This document shows, piece by piece, positions 1-9,140 of a DNA stretch of 64,000 bases. Source of the stretch: Bacteroidota bacterium (GTDB lineage Bacteria; Bacteroidota; Bacteroidia; Chitinophagales; Chitinophagaceae); the NCBI GenBank assembly GCA_023386555.1, contig JAEWJK010000009.1:1-64000 (forward strand), written 5' to 3'. The stretch's first letter is position 1, and each line of letters opens with the position of its first letter. The translations under genes were made by a program, and so were the position numbers. The notes beneath the pieces are model-generated. The model made no database searches and was not told the DNA's origin. It was given only the letters and a program-made list of their open reading frames with translations.

Positions 1-443
1 TCAGCAGCATCGCTTTTGTAAATAGTAAAGCAGAACAAGGTAATAGCACTGCATTGCTGGATTATAATTATACTGATGCACGACCATTGGCTGGCAACAA
101 CTACTACCGTTTAAAGCAAACAGATAAGGATGGTAAGGTGAATTATTCCAATATTGTTTTGCTGAAAGGTGAGAAGGTCAATGGTGTATTCATCAGCAGT
201 CTTTATCCTAACCCGGCACAGAATGAAGTAAATGTTCGTATAGAATCATCTGTTGCAAAAAGAGTAACCCTCGTGGTAACAGATATCAGCGGCAGAATAT
301 TAATGAAACGTAATGAACAGCTACAGTCTGGAACTACTCTGGTTTCAGTTATAACAAGCCAGTTAGCACAAGGCAGCTACCTGATGAAGGTAATCTGCGA
401 TGATGATTGTGAATCTCCTGTAATGAAGTTTATGAAACAGTAA
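1..443 (+). CDS. C-terminal part of a T9SS-secreted protein (5' end outside window)
   Basis: The frame is open from base 3 with no stop upstream, so this is the tail of a longer gene; the first in-window start-like codon (TTG at 54) is internal. The visible segment has the stretch that typically precedes the tail in these proteins (NYYRLKQTDKDGK, then YSNIV) followed by a type A T9SS sorting domain: SLYPNPAQNEVNV, a DISGR turn, GSYLMKV and a basic end. Such domains direct export through the outer membrane by the type IX system and are then cleaved. The functional part of the protein is not visible. A strong terminator follows at 469-495. The sorting-domain call is firm; the role of the protein is unknown. 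Confidence 0.85.
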   Translation, partial: SSIAFVNSKAEQGNSTALLDYNYTDARPLAGNNYYRLKQTDKDGKVNYSNIVLLKGEKVNGVFISSLYPNPAQNEVNVRIESSVAKRVTLVVTDISGRILMKRNEQLQSGTTLVSVITSQLAQGSYLMKVICDDDCESPVMKFMKQ

Positions 444-468
444 CAGCATAAACTTTGAAATAAAATAA

Positions 469-495
469 ACCCTGATCCCTTGGTCAGGGTTTTTT
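469..495 (+). terminator. Rho-independent terminator after the T9SS gene
   Basis: A 7-bp perfect stem (ACCCTGA / TCAGGGT) with an 8-base loop is followed by six T, 25 bases after the stop at 443. Confidence 0.8.
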
Positions 496-502
496 ATGGA
501 TA

Positions 503-814
503 TTATTTTATCTCCAGATCACTCTCAATGGCAGCATAACCACTCATTACTAAGGCAAAAGCAATTATTGCGGCAAGGAAGATCAGCAATGAGTAAAAGT
601 AGGTTGATCTAATATTGATTCTTTCTTTTATAACTTGTACAAGCGAGACTATAAAGAACACAGGTGTAGCCACAATTAATGATAACATAATTAATTCATG
701 AATAACGCCAGCAATTACAGGAAACTCAGTTCCTGTTTGGAACATGATTAGCAAAAACAAGAAATATGCAAAAGCAATAATGCTAATAATGAATGTTATT
801 CTCTTTAATGTCAT
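503..814 (-). CDS. Small three-helix membrane protein, unknown function
   Basis: 103 residues, almost all hydrophobic. Three likely membrane helices lie at about residues 7-27, 35-62 and 73-93, joined by short loops; a KERINIR basic stretch sits between helices 2 and 3. There is no signal peptidase site and no catalytic motif that I recognise. It is convergent with the T9SS gene and shares the terminator region with it. A dispersed repeat copy (848-916) lies just upstream of its start. A real gene is likely because the whole frame shows coherent membrane topology, but no function can be given. Confidence 0.6.
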   Translation of the reverse strand: MTLKRITFIISIIAFAYFLFLLIMFQTGTEFPVIAGVIHELIMLSLIVATPVFFIVSLVQVIKERINIRSTYFYSLLIFLAAIIAFALVMSGYAAIESDLEIK

Positions 815-847
815 GCTTAATTGTTCAACTTGCTCAATAAAGATATG

Positions 848-916
848 TTGTACAAGTCCCGATGTAAAATCAGGATTCCGACTTTACGTCGGAAAGTGAC
901 ACAACGAAGATGCTAT
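848..916 (+). repeat. Dispersed dyad repeat, copy 1, with nested double hairpin
   Basis: The left part TTGTACAAGT (848-857) and the right part AGTGACACAACGAAGATGC (895-913) match the intergenic repeat found about twelve times in the window. Between them sits a module with an imperfect hairpin (CCCGAT..ATCAGG) and a perfect one (TTCCGAC 876-882 / GTCGGAA 888-894). The same module occurs in the copy at 56614-56684. The short translated frame crossing it is not a credible gene. Confidence 0.75.
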
Positions 917-941
917 ATAGAAAAATGTTGGCTAACAAATA

Positions 942-2117
942 TCAATTCAACAAAGGATCGGCTTCAATTTCTTTCACATCAACATTGCTATAATCTCTTA
1001 TCTCTTTATACAATGTGTCTCTTTCTATTGGCTGGCGTTTTACCTGTTTGATCAGGGTAACCAATTCTGCAGTACTCATAGCAGGATTCTGTTCTTCACT
1101 GCCGGCCATTGAATAGATCTTCGTAGAGTCATCAATGGTTCCATCAATATCATTTACACCAAAACTCAAACTCAGCTGTGCATTTTGTCTGCCTAACATT
1201 GGCCAGTAAGCTTTGATGTGAGGGAAGTTATCCATATACAATCTTGCCACAGCATATACTTTCATGTCTTCAATAACAGACACTTCAGGTATATGGCTCA
1301 TTTCATTATCATGATTCCTGAACTTGAGTGGAATAAAAGTGTTGAAGCCACCTGTTTCATCTTGTAATCTTCTTAATTGTTCCATGTGGTCTACACGATG
1401 AACAAAATCTTCGAGATGTCCGTACAACATTGTTGCATTACTATGCATTCCAAGTAGGTGAGCTGCTTTATGAATGTCGAGCCAGCCTTTACCATCTACT
1501 TTATCATCGCATATCTGCTGACGAATTGCAGGATCAAATATCTCAGCTCCACCACCAGGTAAAGAATCCAAACCAGCATCATGCAAATACTTCATTCCTT
1601 CTTCAGTAGTCATCTTTGCTTTGCGGAACATATAATCCAGTTCAACTGCAGTAAAACCTTTGATGTGAAGATCAGGGCGGTGCTGCTTGATCTGCTTCAA
1701 TAAATCTGCAAAAAAATGGATATTCATTTTCGGATGTACACCACCTACAATATGTACTTCAGTGATCGGCTTTCCATCATAACTTTTTACAATGTCCATC
1801 ATCTGTTCCATCGTAAGTTCCCAGCCTTCTTCTTTATGGGCATACAATCTTGAATAGGAGCAGAACTTGCAGCTGAACACACAAACATTCGTTGGCTCGA
1901 TATGAAAATTGCGATTAAAGTAAGTTTTATTACCATGTTTCTTTTCACGAACATAGTTAGCCAAAGCACCAAGATAGGAGAGCGTACCTTTTTCAAATAA
2001 GATCAAACCATCTTCAGGTGTTAAACGGTTACCAGCAAGTACTTTCTCACCTATTGCCTGTAATTGTTTGTTCTTTACTTCTGCTATGATTTTGTCTATC
2101 GGAGCCACTACATTCAT
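942..2117 (-). CDS. mqnE: Aminofutalosine synthase MqnE (radical SAM)
   Basis: 391 residues, the usual length for this family. MqnE joins the enolpyruvyl ether product of MqnA to SAM's adenosyl group to make aminofutalosine in the futalosine route to menaquinone. The radical-SAM cluster motif CxxxCxxC is at residues 79-86 (CVFSCKFC), preceded by HIEPTNVC. TEVHIVGGVHP and GGGAEIFDPAIR are typical of the MqnE/MqnC/CofH group. MqnC has a similar fold, but the N-terminal region and the GGGAEIF block favour MqnE. A -7-like TAGCTTTG lies 16 bases upstream of the ATG on the minus strand (2134-2141). No other menaquinone gene is nearby. Confidence 0.92.
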   Translation of the reverse strand: MNVVAPIDKIIAEVKNKQLQAIGEKVLAGNRLTPEDGLILFEKGTLSYLGALANYVREKKHGNKTYFNRNFHIEPTNVCVFSCKFCSYSRLYAHKEEGWELTMEQMMDIVKSYDGKPITEVHIVGGVHPKMNIHFFADLLKQIKQHRPDLHIKGFTAVELDYMFRKAKMTTEEGMKYLHDAGLDSLPGGGAEIFDPAIRQQICDDKVDGKGWLDIHKAAHLLGMHSNATMLYGHLEDFVHRVDHMEQLRRLQDETGGFNTFIPLKFRNHDNEMSHIPEVSVIEDMKVYAVARLYMDNFPHIKAYWPMLGRQNAQLSLSFGVNDIDGTIDDSTKIYSMAGSEEQNPAMSTAELVTLIKQVKRQPIERDTLYKEIRDYSNVDVKEIEADPLLN

Positions 2118-2264
2118 CTCGCAAAATTTTGGGCAAAGCTACAGGTATACAAGCGATAAAACATGAGGCTCGTCAGTCGTTAAGCCACTTATAACATCAT
2201 GTTAATAAACAATGTTTCAGCTATCATAAAACGTTTTATCTTTCGCTACCAAAATCTAACTCGC

Positions 2265-3542
2265 ATGAATATTAAGTTTCGGCTGACAGTGATGAGCTTC
2301 TTTCAATTTTTTGTATGGGGAGCCTGGCTGATAACGATTGCAACCTATTTCTTCAGCAGTCCGATGGGACAAGTTGAAGGTGCCGGTGCAACTTTCGGAG
2401 CTATTTTCGGAACGCTTGCTTTGTCATCTCTTTTTATGCCTGCCATTACTGGAATTATCGCCGATAAATGGATGAATGCAGAACGATTATATGGTGTGCT
2501 GCATGTTTTATACGGAGCTATTTTATTGTATGTGCCACAGGTTACAGAAGCCAACACTTTGTATTATGTAATGTTCGCTGCCATGATCTGTTATATGCCA
2601 ACAATCTCTTTATCAAACTCGATTGCATATACTATACTGAAAAGAGAGAATTATGATGTGGTGAAAGTGTTTCCGCCAATAAGAGTTTGGGGAACAATCG
2701 GTTTCATCGTAGCCATGTGGTTTACCAACCTCAGTGGCAGTAAAGCAAATGCTAACCAGTTTATCATTGGTGGTGTTGCTGCGATAGCTTTGGGATTATA
2801 TTCTTTTACACTACCAAAATGTCCACCACAAAGGTCTATTGCAAAAAATGCAGGCATCATAGAACAATTAGGATTGCAGGCATTTACATTGTTCTCGAAA
2901 TACAAAATGGCTTTGTTCTTTTTATTCTCCATGTTACTGGGTGGTGCATTACAGTTAACTAATATGTACGGCGACACTTTTTTAGATGATTTTAAGAAGG
3001 TACCCGAATACGGACCAGAATCATTTGTGGTGAAATATTCTACGATCATTATGTCTATTTCGCAGATATCAGAAACATTATTCATACTCACCATTCCTTT
3101 TTTCCTGAAGCGATTTGGTATTAAACAGGTGATGTTGTTTTCGATGTTGGCCTGGGTATTACGATTTGGATTATTTGCTTATGGAAATCCTGCTGATGGT
3201 TTATGGATGATCATTTTATCGTGTATTGTATATGGAATGGCGTTCGACTTCTTTAATATCTCAGGATCATTATTCGTTGAACAAACTACTGATCCGGCTA
3301 TCAGAAGTAGTGCCCAAGGTTTGTTCATGATGATGACGAATGGAGCCGGAGCGTTTTTAGGAAGTATGATCAGTGGATGGGCAATTGATAAATATTATAC
3401 ACTCGAAGGAGGAGATAAAGACTGGCATAGCATCTGGTTAGCATTTGCTGTATATGCATTGATAGTTGCAGTTCTATTTATGGTACTCTTCAAACATAAA
3501 CATGATCGAAAAGCAATGGAAGCAGCAACAGTAAGTCATTAA
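2265..3542 (+). CDS. MFS permease of the nucleoside:H+ symporter (NupG/XapB) type
   Basis: About 425 residues with some twelve hydrophobic helices. The start FRLTVMSFFQFFVWGAWL is characteristic of nucleoside permeases of the NupG family, as are LFMPAITGIIADKW (loop 2-3) and PPIRVWGTIGFI before helix 5. It probably imports nucleosides with protons across the inner membrane. The frame is open upstream to 2199, but I chose ATG 2265 because the family begins at MNIKFRLTVMSF and the extra 22 residues look non-coding. It diverges from mqnE. Substrate assignment is by family only. Confidence 0.82.
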   Translation: MNIKFRLTVMSFFQFFVWGAWLITIATYFFSSPMGQVEGAGATFGAIFGTLALSSLFMPAITGIIADKWMNAERLYGVLHVLYGAILLYVPQVTEANTLYYVMFAAMICYMPTISLSNSIAYTILKRENYDVVKVFPPIRVWGTIGFIVAMWFTNLSGSKANANQFIIGGVAAIALGLYSFTLPKCPPQRSIAKNAGIIEQLGLQAFTLFSKYKMALFFLFSMLLGGALQLTNMYGDTFLDDFKKVPEYGPESFVVKYSTIIMSISQISETLFILTIPFFLKRFGIKQVMLFSMLAWVLRFGLFAYGNPADGLWMIILSCIVYGMAFDFFNISGSLFVEQTTDPAIRSSAQGLFMMMTNGAGAFLGSMISGWAIDKYYTLEGGDKDWHSIWLAFAVYALIVAVLFMVLFKHKHDRKAMEAATVSH

Positions 3543-3544
3543 AT

Positions 3545-3570
3545 AAAAAGCCGGAGTAGTCCGGCTTTTT
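3545..3570. terminator. Bidirectional terminator between permease and fucosyltransferase
   Basis: An 11-bp perfect stem AAAAAGCCGGA / TCCGGCTTTTT has a GTAG loop. It works for both convergent genes and overlaps the stop codon of the minus-strand gene. Confidence 0.85.
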
Positions 3571-4441
3571 ACATTTTTATCCAGCTCTCCGGAATAAGAT
3601 CTTTAGTATCGTAAGGAGCATTATTAAACCATTTTTTAGGAGCAATAACAATCTTGTTGGGATTTGGGTTTAGCCATGCTGCCCACCACGAGAAAGAACT
3701 ATTGGCGATAATCTGGTGTTTGCATTGCGAAATGAGATAGAAATCTTCTATAGAGGTGGAGGTAATTTTTCCAGAAACATATTCTGTATCTACATTCAAT
3801 CGAAGATTTTTTTCTGCCCACTCAATATCATCTGAAAAAATATACGCTTTTTGAATTTGTATTTGGCTGCTCAGGTATTCAAATGCTTTCAGATAATGAT
3901 CAATTGGAATCAGTCCTAAAACATCCATAGCAATATCGGTAAGATAATCACCCCTTCTTATATGTATTGCTACCGATTCGGTGTTACGAAATGCTATTCC
4001 ATACTTCTCCACTTTTTCAATAACGAATCCTTTAAACTTCAGTTTTTCTCGTATATAAGTACTGTGCCGTATAAAGTATTTTTCACTCTGCCTGTTTCCT
4101 TTTAGATAGATGTTTTTTTTACTGTGGTAAAAATTTTTATCAAAGCTTACACGTCTTTCTTTGTAAATTCTTCTTCTGTAAAAAGGCAATATTTTTTCAA
4201 AATAATTATCAAGTTTAGATTGATTGAGAAAATCATCTATCTCATCTTTTGATGCTACAGCAGGTGCATATTCGAAATTTCCTAATTCGAAATGTCTTTG
4301 TGTACCAACGATAGCATTTGGTTCGCTAAATGAAGTAGTATTAACTTTAAGCTCAACATTATGGTGCAATGCAAGACTTAAACCTGCTGCATATTGAAAA
4401 AGCTGATTTCCTAATCCACCATTAAGTTCTACAAGTATCAT
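3569..4441 (-). CDS. Alpha-1,2-fucosyltransferase (GT11)
   Basis: 290 residues, normal for bacterial GT11 enzymes. It begins with the diagnostic GGLGNQLFQYA motif, and the GDP-fucose binding motif HIRRGDY is at residues 160-166. The third family block is NSSFSWWAAWL, followed by VIAPKKWF. GT11 enzymes transfer fucose from GDP-fucose to galactose in surface polysaccharide; the acceptor cannot be deduced. It is convergent with the permease and divergent (49 bp) from a methyltransferase gene. It is the only glycosyltransferase at the edge of a region rich in methyltransferases and surface proteins, suggesting a role in decorating cell-surface glycan. The local sequence looks AT-richer than the core genes. 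Confidence 0.88.
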   Translation of the reverse strand: MILVELNGGLGNQLFQYAAGLSLALHHNVELKVNTTSFSEPNAIVGTQRHFELGNFEYAPAVASKDEIDDFLNQSKLDNYFEKILPFYRRRIYKERRVSFDKNFYHSKKNIYLKGNRQSEKYFIRHSTYIREKLKFKGFVIEKVEKYGIAFRNTESVAIHIRRGDYLTDIAMDVLGLIPIDHYLKAFEYLSSQIQIQKAYIFSDDIEWAEKNLRLNVDTEYVSGKITSTSIEDFYLISQCKHQIIANSSFSWWAAWLNPNPNKIVIAPKKWFNNAPYDTKDLIPESWIKM

Positions 4442-4490
4442 TTGAGAAAGGCAAATAAATGTTGCAAATTTGCCAGTATAATTTTAAAAA

Positions 4491-5234
4491 ATGGAAAGTT
4501 TCTTCAAAAGAAAGATTGAAAGATTGATATATCTGCTTAATGGAAAAGACAAAGAATTTGCTGAGATCAAATTTTGGAGAAGACAAATAAACTTGTATTT
4601 AAAATGGTTTAATGGAGAGATAGATCAATTATATGGTCATTCTTCCCCAAGAGCAGATCAGAAAGTTATATCCCATAAACCAGAGGTGGCTGCACTACTT
4701 ACTTTTTTTGAAATTCATCAGAAGGAAAAATATAAAAGAGATTTGCAATTACCTGACAATGCATTTGCCGGGATGAAAGTGTTGGATGTGGGTTCAGGTC
4801 CGTTTCCAAGTGCTTTATGTTTTAAAGATTGTGATGTTTACAGTCTTGATCCACTAATTGATAGTTATGTTTCTGCTGGCTATCCACTCCATTGTTATGA
4901 AGCAAGAGGAAGATTTGTGTGCTCCCAGGCTGAAAGCACTCCTTTTGAAGATAAATTTTTCGATGCTATTGTTTCAGTAAATGCTATTGATCATGTAAAT
5001 GATTTTGCAGCTACTGCTAGAGAACTCCAAAGGATACTGAAACCCAATGGAAAGTTCAGAATGCATGTACATTATCATCCAAAAACAAAAGCTGAGCCGC
5101 TTGAATTGAATGATGAAGTGTTTCTGAAAAATTATTCCTGGGTAAATGGTATCAGGAAAATTTCAGAATCAAAAGTAAAAACCGGAACATCTATTCAGGA
5201 TGATCGGGAGTTGTTTGTAGTTTGGGGTAACTAA
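4491..5234 (+). CDS. Class I SAM-dependent methyltransferase
   Basis: 247 residues. A Rossmann methyltransferase motif I is at residues 96-110 (KVLDVGSGPFPS), the acidic end of strand 2 at SLDP, and motif IV/post-I at DAIVSVNAIDHV followed by ELQRILKPNGKFRMHV, as in the Methyltransf_11 family. The N-terminal 85 residues are charged and not recognised. The C-terminus lacks a membrane anchor. The substrate is unknown; position next to a fucosyltransferase and three further methyltransferases suggests modification of sugars or a lipid-linked glycan. ATG 4491 is the first start after the divergent promoter region. Confidence 0.78.
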   Translation: MESFFKRKIERLIYLLNGKDKEFAEIKFWRRQINLYLKWFNGEIDQLYGHSSPRADQKVISHKPEVAALLTFFEIHQKEKYKRDLQLPDNAFAGMKVLDVGSGPFPSALCFKDCDVYSLDPLIDSYVSAGYPLHCYEARGRFVCSQAESTPFEDKFFDAIVSVNAIDHVNDFAATARELQRILKPNGKFRMHVHYHPKTKAEPLELNDEVFLKNYSWVNGIRKISESKVKTGTSIQDDRELFVVWGN

Positions 5235-5279
5235 TCGTTACCAGAAAAATTCTGTATTTTAGATATGTAAAAACTGCTT

Positions 5280-8200
5280 ATGAAATTTATATTCCTGTTT
5301 TCAATACTTATTACTTTTAGTCTGGTATCGGAGGCACAGAAACTTCAAAGGGCTTTTGGTTTTGGAAATACAGGGGAAGAATACGGTAGAAAAATAGTTT
5401 ATGATGCTCAGGGCAATATGTTTGTTGTGGGTTCTTTCCAGGGAAATAATTTAGATGTAGACCCATCACAGGCAACTTTTAATCTTAATAGTTCTGGAAG
5501 CTGGGACGTATTTATTGCAAAGTATGATGCTTACGGAATATTTCTGAATGCAATAAGTGTAGGAGGATCACAGAATGACCAGGCTACATCAATAGCAATT
5601 GACGATACAGGAAATATTTATGTTACCGGATGGTTTCGTGGAACAGTAGACTTTAATCCCTCACCTACAAACATAGCTAATGTGATTAGTAATGGGCATA
5701 GTGGTAATGATATGGGATACGACGGAGAAATTTTTCTTGCAAAGTATACGAATGATCTTAATTATAGCTGGGCATTTGGAATAGGAGGGCCGTTTGTTAA
5801 TGATGCAGGATTAGCTGTAAAAGTAGATAAACAGGGGGATGTAATTTTAGCAGGAAATTTTCGTGGATTAAATGTAGATTTTGATCCTTCCGCAAATGTT
5901 GCAGCTTTATCTGCAGCTGGAGTTATTGAATCATTTATTGCAAAATATACTTCTGCCGGCAATTACGTTTGGGCTAAGGGAATAGGAGGGGCATCAACTG
6001 TTAGTGGCCAGGTTAGAGATATTGCCATTGATAATGCAAATAATATTTATGCAGTTGGTCATTTCGATGGCTCTGTTGATCTTAACCCTGGTACTGGTAC
6101 CAATACGGTTGCATCTGCAGGATGTGGTGACATTTATCTTCTAAAGTTATCTGCAGCCGGAGATTATAAGTGGGGTTTTAAAGTAGGCGGTAGTAATTGT
6201 GATTATCCCGTATCTATTGTATTAGATAATGCTGCTAATGTTTATATTTCCGGTTACTTCAGTAGCAATAACGTAGATTTTAATCCTGGTACAGCCACAA
6301 CTTTATTAAGTACTACCGGAACTACTTACGATATTTTTATGGCTAAGTATGATAGTACAGGTGCTTATATGTTTGCGAAAAAGGTAGGTGGCCTGGGATC
6401 GGACATAGGATATGATATGGCAATACGATCAGATGGATTTGTTCTGGTGGGTTACTTTTCTAAAACCGTTGATTTTGATCCTTCCTCAGCTACCCATGCA
6501 CTTACCAGTGCAAATGACAGTACCGACGGATTTATTGCTCAATATACATTTGACGGAGAATATGTAAGTGCTTTTAAAATAGGCTCAACTGGTGATGATG
6601 CAGTATATGGTATTCATGCTGATTCAAAAGATGTTATTACGGTAACCGGATTTTATACCCATTCAAATGTTGATTTTGATCCATCTTCAGGTAAATATTA
6701 TCTCCCGGGTGGAATTAATCGGGATGTATTTATCGCTAAATATTATGATCTGAATGTAAGAAACATCGTAAAAGGTAGCGTTTTTATCGATAGGAATTCA
6801 GATGGAATCAAGGATAGTAATGAACCATATTTTATCGGAGCGAAACTTATATCCATTAAGAATACAGAAGATACTGTTATTACCATTTCATCTAATGGAA
6901 GATTTGCTTTTGCAATTGATACCGGTCAATATATTACTACTCCGGGTTTACAGGTTCCTTATTATACAATAGTACCGGGTTCTGATACAACGAACTTTTC
7001 CACCTATATGAATACAGACAGTGTATCATTTGCTGCTCAACCAATACCTGGAATTAAAGATTTAGCTGTAGCAGCCTTTGCCTTGTCACCTGCCAGACCA
7101 GGATTCCCGGTGTATTACAAACTGGTTTATGCAAACAAAGGCACAGAAATCATAAACTCAGCATCATTACATTTTATTAAAGATGGTAGATTAAGTTTCG
7201 ATTCGGCTTCCATTGATCCTTTAACTGTTAACGGCGATACGCTTAAATGGAACTTTACTAATGTAGCCCCGTTATCAGTTGGAAGTATTATTTTATATTT
7301 TAAAGCGGTCACTCCACCTGTGCTTAATTTTGCAGACACCTTATCATCCAGCACAATTATTTATCCCATTATAGACGACTCAACAGCTAGTGATAATGTA
7401 TTCGCTTTGAAGCAAGTTGTAACAGGCTCTTATGATCCTAACGATAAACGTGAAAATCACGGTGGTAAAATTACTACTACCCAGGTAGCAGAAAGAGATT
7501 TCCTTCATTATACTATAAGATTTCAAAACACAGGAACTGATACCGCATTCAATATTATTATAAGAGATACTTTAAGTAATAATTTAGACTGGAACACATT
7601 AGAGATAATATCGGTAAGCCATGATTACCAGTTTTTTCAAGTTGACGGAAACAAATGTTCATGGCATTTTACAGGTATAAACCTTGTAGATAGCAATAAG
7701 AATGAACCTTTAAGCCATGGCTATATTGTATTTAAGATTAAGCCAAAATCAAGTTTAGCTGCGGGTGATATTATTACAAACAGGGTTTCTATATATTTTG
7801 ACTTTAATCTTCCTGTTGAAACTAATGTAGAACAAACTATAGTTGAAATGCCGGCTATACTTCCACTTACTCTGCTCAATTTTACCGCAAAAAGAAATGG
7901 AAGAGTCAACCAATTACAATGGAAAACAGCTAACGAAATAAATGTGGGTTATTTTGAAATACAGCGAAGTAGTAATGGTAGAGATTTTGTTACGCTTGGA
8001 ACTATTAATTCACAAATAGGTAGCGAACAAAAAACATATGTGTTTAGCGATAATCTTCCTTTGAAATCATCTAATTATTATCGATTAAAGATTGTTGATA
8101 AAGATGGAAAAGTCGAATTTAGTTCAATAAGATTAATAAATAATGAATCAATATTAGGGGCAGAAATTTTTCCTAGTATTGTAGCAGATGTTTTAAATGT

Positions 8201-8399
8201 AAGAATATCAGCAGAGCAAAAGACAGATGCAACATTGTCAATTTTAGGATTAGATGGTAAGATTTACATGGTAAAGAAATTATCACTAACGGAAGGCATT
8301 ACATCTTTTACACTAAATGTAAGTTTTTTAAGCAGTGGAAATTATTTTACTCGAATACATACAGCGAAGGAGCAAATAGTAATAAAATTCATTAAATAA
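5280..8399 (+). CDS. Secreted SBBP beta-propeller protein with T9SS type A tail
   Basis: 1039 residues. A signal peptide occupies residues 1-20 (ends SEAQ). Residues 21-490 hold seven repeats of about 66-76 residues, each with a (V/L)D(F/V/L)(D/N)P(S/G) motif (about residues 58, 123, 199, 266, 332, 397, 464) and an (I/M)AKY-type strand, consistent with a seven-bladed SBBP propeller. An SdrD-B-like segment follows (FIDRNSDGIKDSNEP, about 502-516). Next is a DUF11-like block beginning GSYDPNDK (about 716), known from large Bacteroidetes surface proteins. The tail (LPLTLLNFTAKR, NYYRLKIVDKDGK, C-terminal sorting domain ending IVIKFIK) targets the T9SS. It is probably surface-attached or released; the ligand is unknown. 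A strong convergent terminator follows. Confidence 0.85.
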   Translation: MKFIFLFSILITFSLVSEAQKLQRAFGFGNTGEEYGRKIVYDAQGNMFVVGSFQGNNLDVDPSQATFNLNSSGSWDVFIAKYDAYGIFLNAISVGGSQNDQATSIAIDDTGNIYVTGWFRGTVDFNPSPTNIANVISNGHSGNDMGYDGEIFLAKYTNDLNYSWAFGIGGPFVNDAGLAVKVDKQGDVILAGNFRGLNVDFDPSANVAALSAAGVIESFIAKYTSAGNYVWAKGIGGASTVSGQVRDIAIDNANNIYAVGHFDGSVDLNPGTGTNTVASAGCGDIYLLKLSAAGDYKWGFKVGGSNCDYPVSIVLDNAANVYISGYFSSNNVDFNPGTATTLLSTTGTTYDIFMAKYDSTGAYMFAKKVGGLGSDIGYDMAIRSDGFVLVGYFSKTVDFDPSSATHALTSANDSTDGFIAQYTFDGEYVSAFKIGSTGDDAVYGIHADSKDVITVTGFYTHSNVDFDPSSGKYYLPGGINRDVFIAKYYDLNVRNIVKGSVFIDRNSDGIKDSNEPYFIGAKLISIKNTEDTVITISSNGRFAFAIDTGQYITTPGLQVPYYTIVPGSDTTNFSTYMNTDSVSFAAQPIPGIKDLAVAAFALSPARPGFPVYYKLVYANKGTEIINSASLHFIKDGRLSFDSASIDPLTVNGDTLKWNFTNVAPLSVGSIILYFKAVTPPVLNFADTLSSSTIIYPIIDDSTASDNVFALKQVVTGSYDPNDKRENHGGKITTTQVAERDFLHYTIRFQNTGTDTAFNIIIRDTLSNNLDWNTLEIISVSHDYQFFQVDGNKCSWHFTGINLVDSNKNEPLSHGYIVFKIKPKSSLAAGDIITNRVSIYFDFNLPVETNVEQTIVEMPAILPLTLLNFTAKRNGRVNQLQWKTANEINVGYFEIQRSSNGRDFVTLGTINSQIGSEQKTYVFSDNLPLKSSNYYRLKIVDKDGKVEFSSIRLINNESILGAEIFPSIVADVLNVRISAEQKTDATLSILGLDGKIYMVKKLSLTEGITSFTLNVSFLSSGNYFTRIHTAKEQIVIKFIK

Positions 8400-8418
8400 T
8401 AGAAGCTATCCAGGTTGT

Positions 8419-8448
8419 AAATAAGAGGCAGTCTACTGCCTCTTATTT
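8419..8448. terminator. Bidirectional terminator
   Basis: A perfect 13-bp stem (AAATAAGAGGCAG / CTGCCTCTTATTT) with a TCTA loop lies between the convergent SBBP gene and the methyltransferase operon, and overlaps the latter's stop codon. Confidence 0.85.
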
Positions 8449-9135
8449 CTTTATAGCGAAAACATGAATGCCATAACAAAGAAGTTCCTTTGAAGCATCG
8501 CCTTTCTTACTTAGCTTCTGTAGTGAGTACAATAATAAATGAGTAATTATTTTATCAATAATATTATAGCCTTTTGAATATTGAGTACTTACATTTTTAA
8601 TTCTTCGTACTTCCTGGCCTAAATACTCAAAATAATTACCATTCATTTTCATGTCGGCAATATTATATCCTAGTTTACCCAGATGATGTTCATAAAAGAA
8701 CCTGCTTAATCCCGATGCAAAATGATATGGAGCAAAGTGAGTTAAACTTGCGAATGGAGCAGTAATAAGTAAATGGCCTCCGGGTTTCAGTATTCTATTC
8801 ATTTCTTTCAGTGCTGCTACCGGATCCGGTACATGTTCCAATACTTCAGTACACATAACAGCATCAAATGAGGCATCTTCAACGGGAATAGCAGTTATAT
8901 CACTAATTATATCAAGTTTAGAATTATCCCAGGTTCCTGTTTGCATTCCAACGTTTCCTTCACCGGTATACTGACCAAAATCCTGAGATACATATTTTAA
9001 ATGTGAACAAAACCTTTTAAACTGACATTCACCTGCACCGGCATCTAATATTTTAGAACCTGGAGGAATTTTTTTAAGTGTTTTTTCAATCCACTCAACT
9101 CTCACTGACTCATTGTTTGTTCCTACATTGAACAT
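8443..9135 (-). CDS. Class I SAM-dependent methyltransferase, last gene of a three-gene operon
   Basis: 230 residues, Methyltransf_11 type: motif I KILDAGAGECQF (about 28-39), then DAVMCTEVLEHVPDPVAAL and EMNRILKPGGHLLITAPFAS, which are clear motif IV and post-motif elements. HFAPYHFASGLSRFFYEHHLG is a substrate-side loop common in enzymes acting on sugars or quinone-like acceptors. It lies 5 bp behind the FkbM gene and is certainly cotranscribed with it. The acceptor is unknown; by context it may modify surface glycan. Confidence 0.82.
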   Translation of the reverse strand: MFNVGTNNESVRVEWIEKTLKKIPPGSKILDAGAGECQFKRFCSHLKYVSQDFGQYTGEGNVGMQTGTWDNSKLDIISDITAIPVEDASFDAVMCTEVLEHVPDPVAALKEMNRILKPGGHLLITAPFASLTHFAPYHFASGLSRFFYEHHLGKLGYNIADMKMNGNYFEYLGQEVRRIKNVSTQYSKGYNIIDKIITHLLLYSLQKLSKKGDASKELLCYGIHVFAIKK

Positions 9136-9140
9136 TGTAT

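Noticed and set aside
821..1051. Plus-strand frame of 76 codons starting before mqnE's end
   Set aside because: It is translated from a dispersed repeat and from the antisense of the mqnE 3' end, and has no protein-like features.
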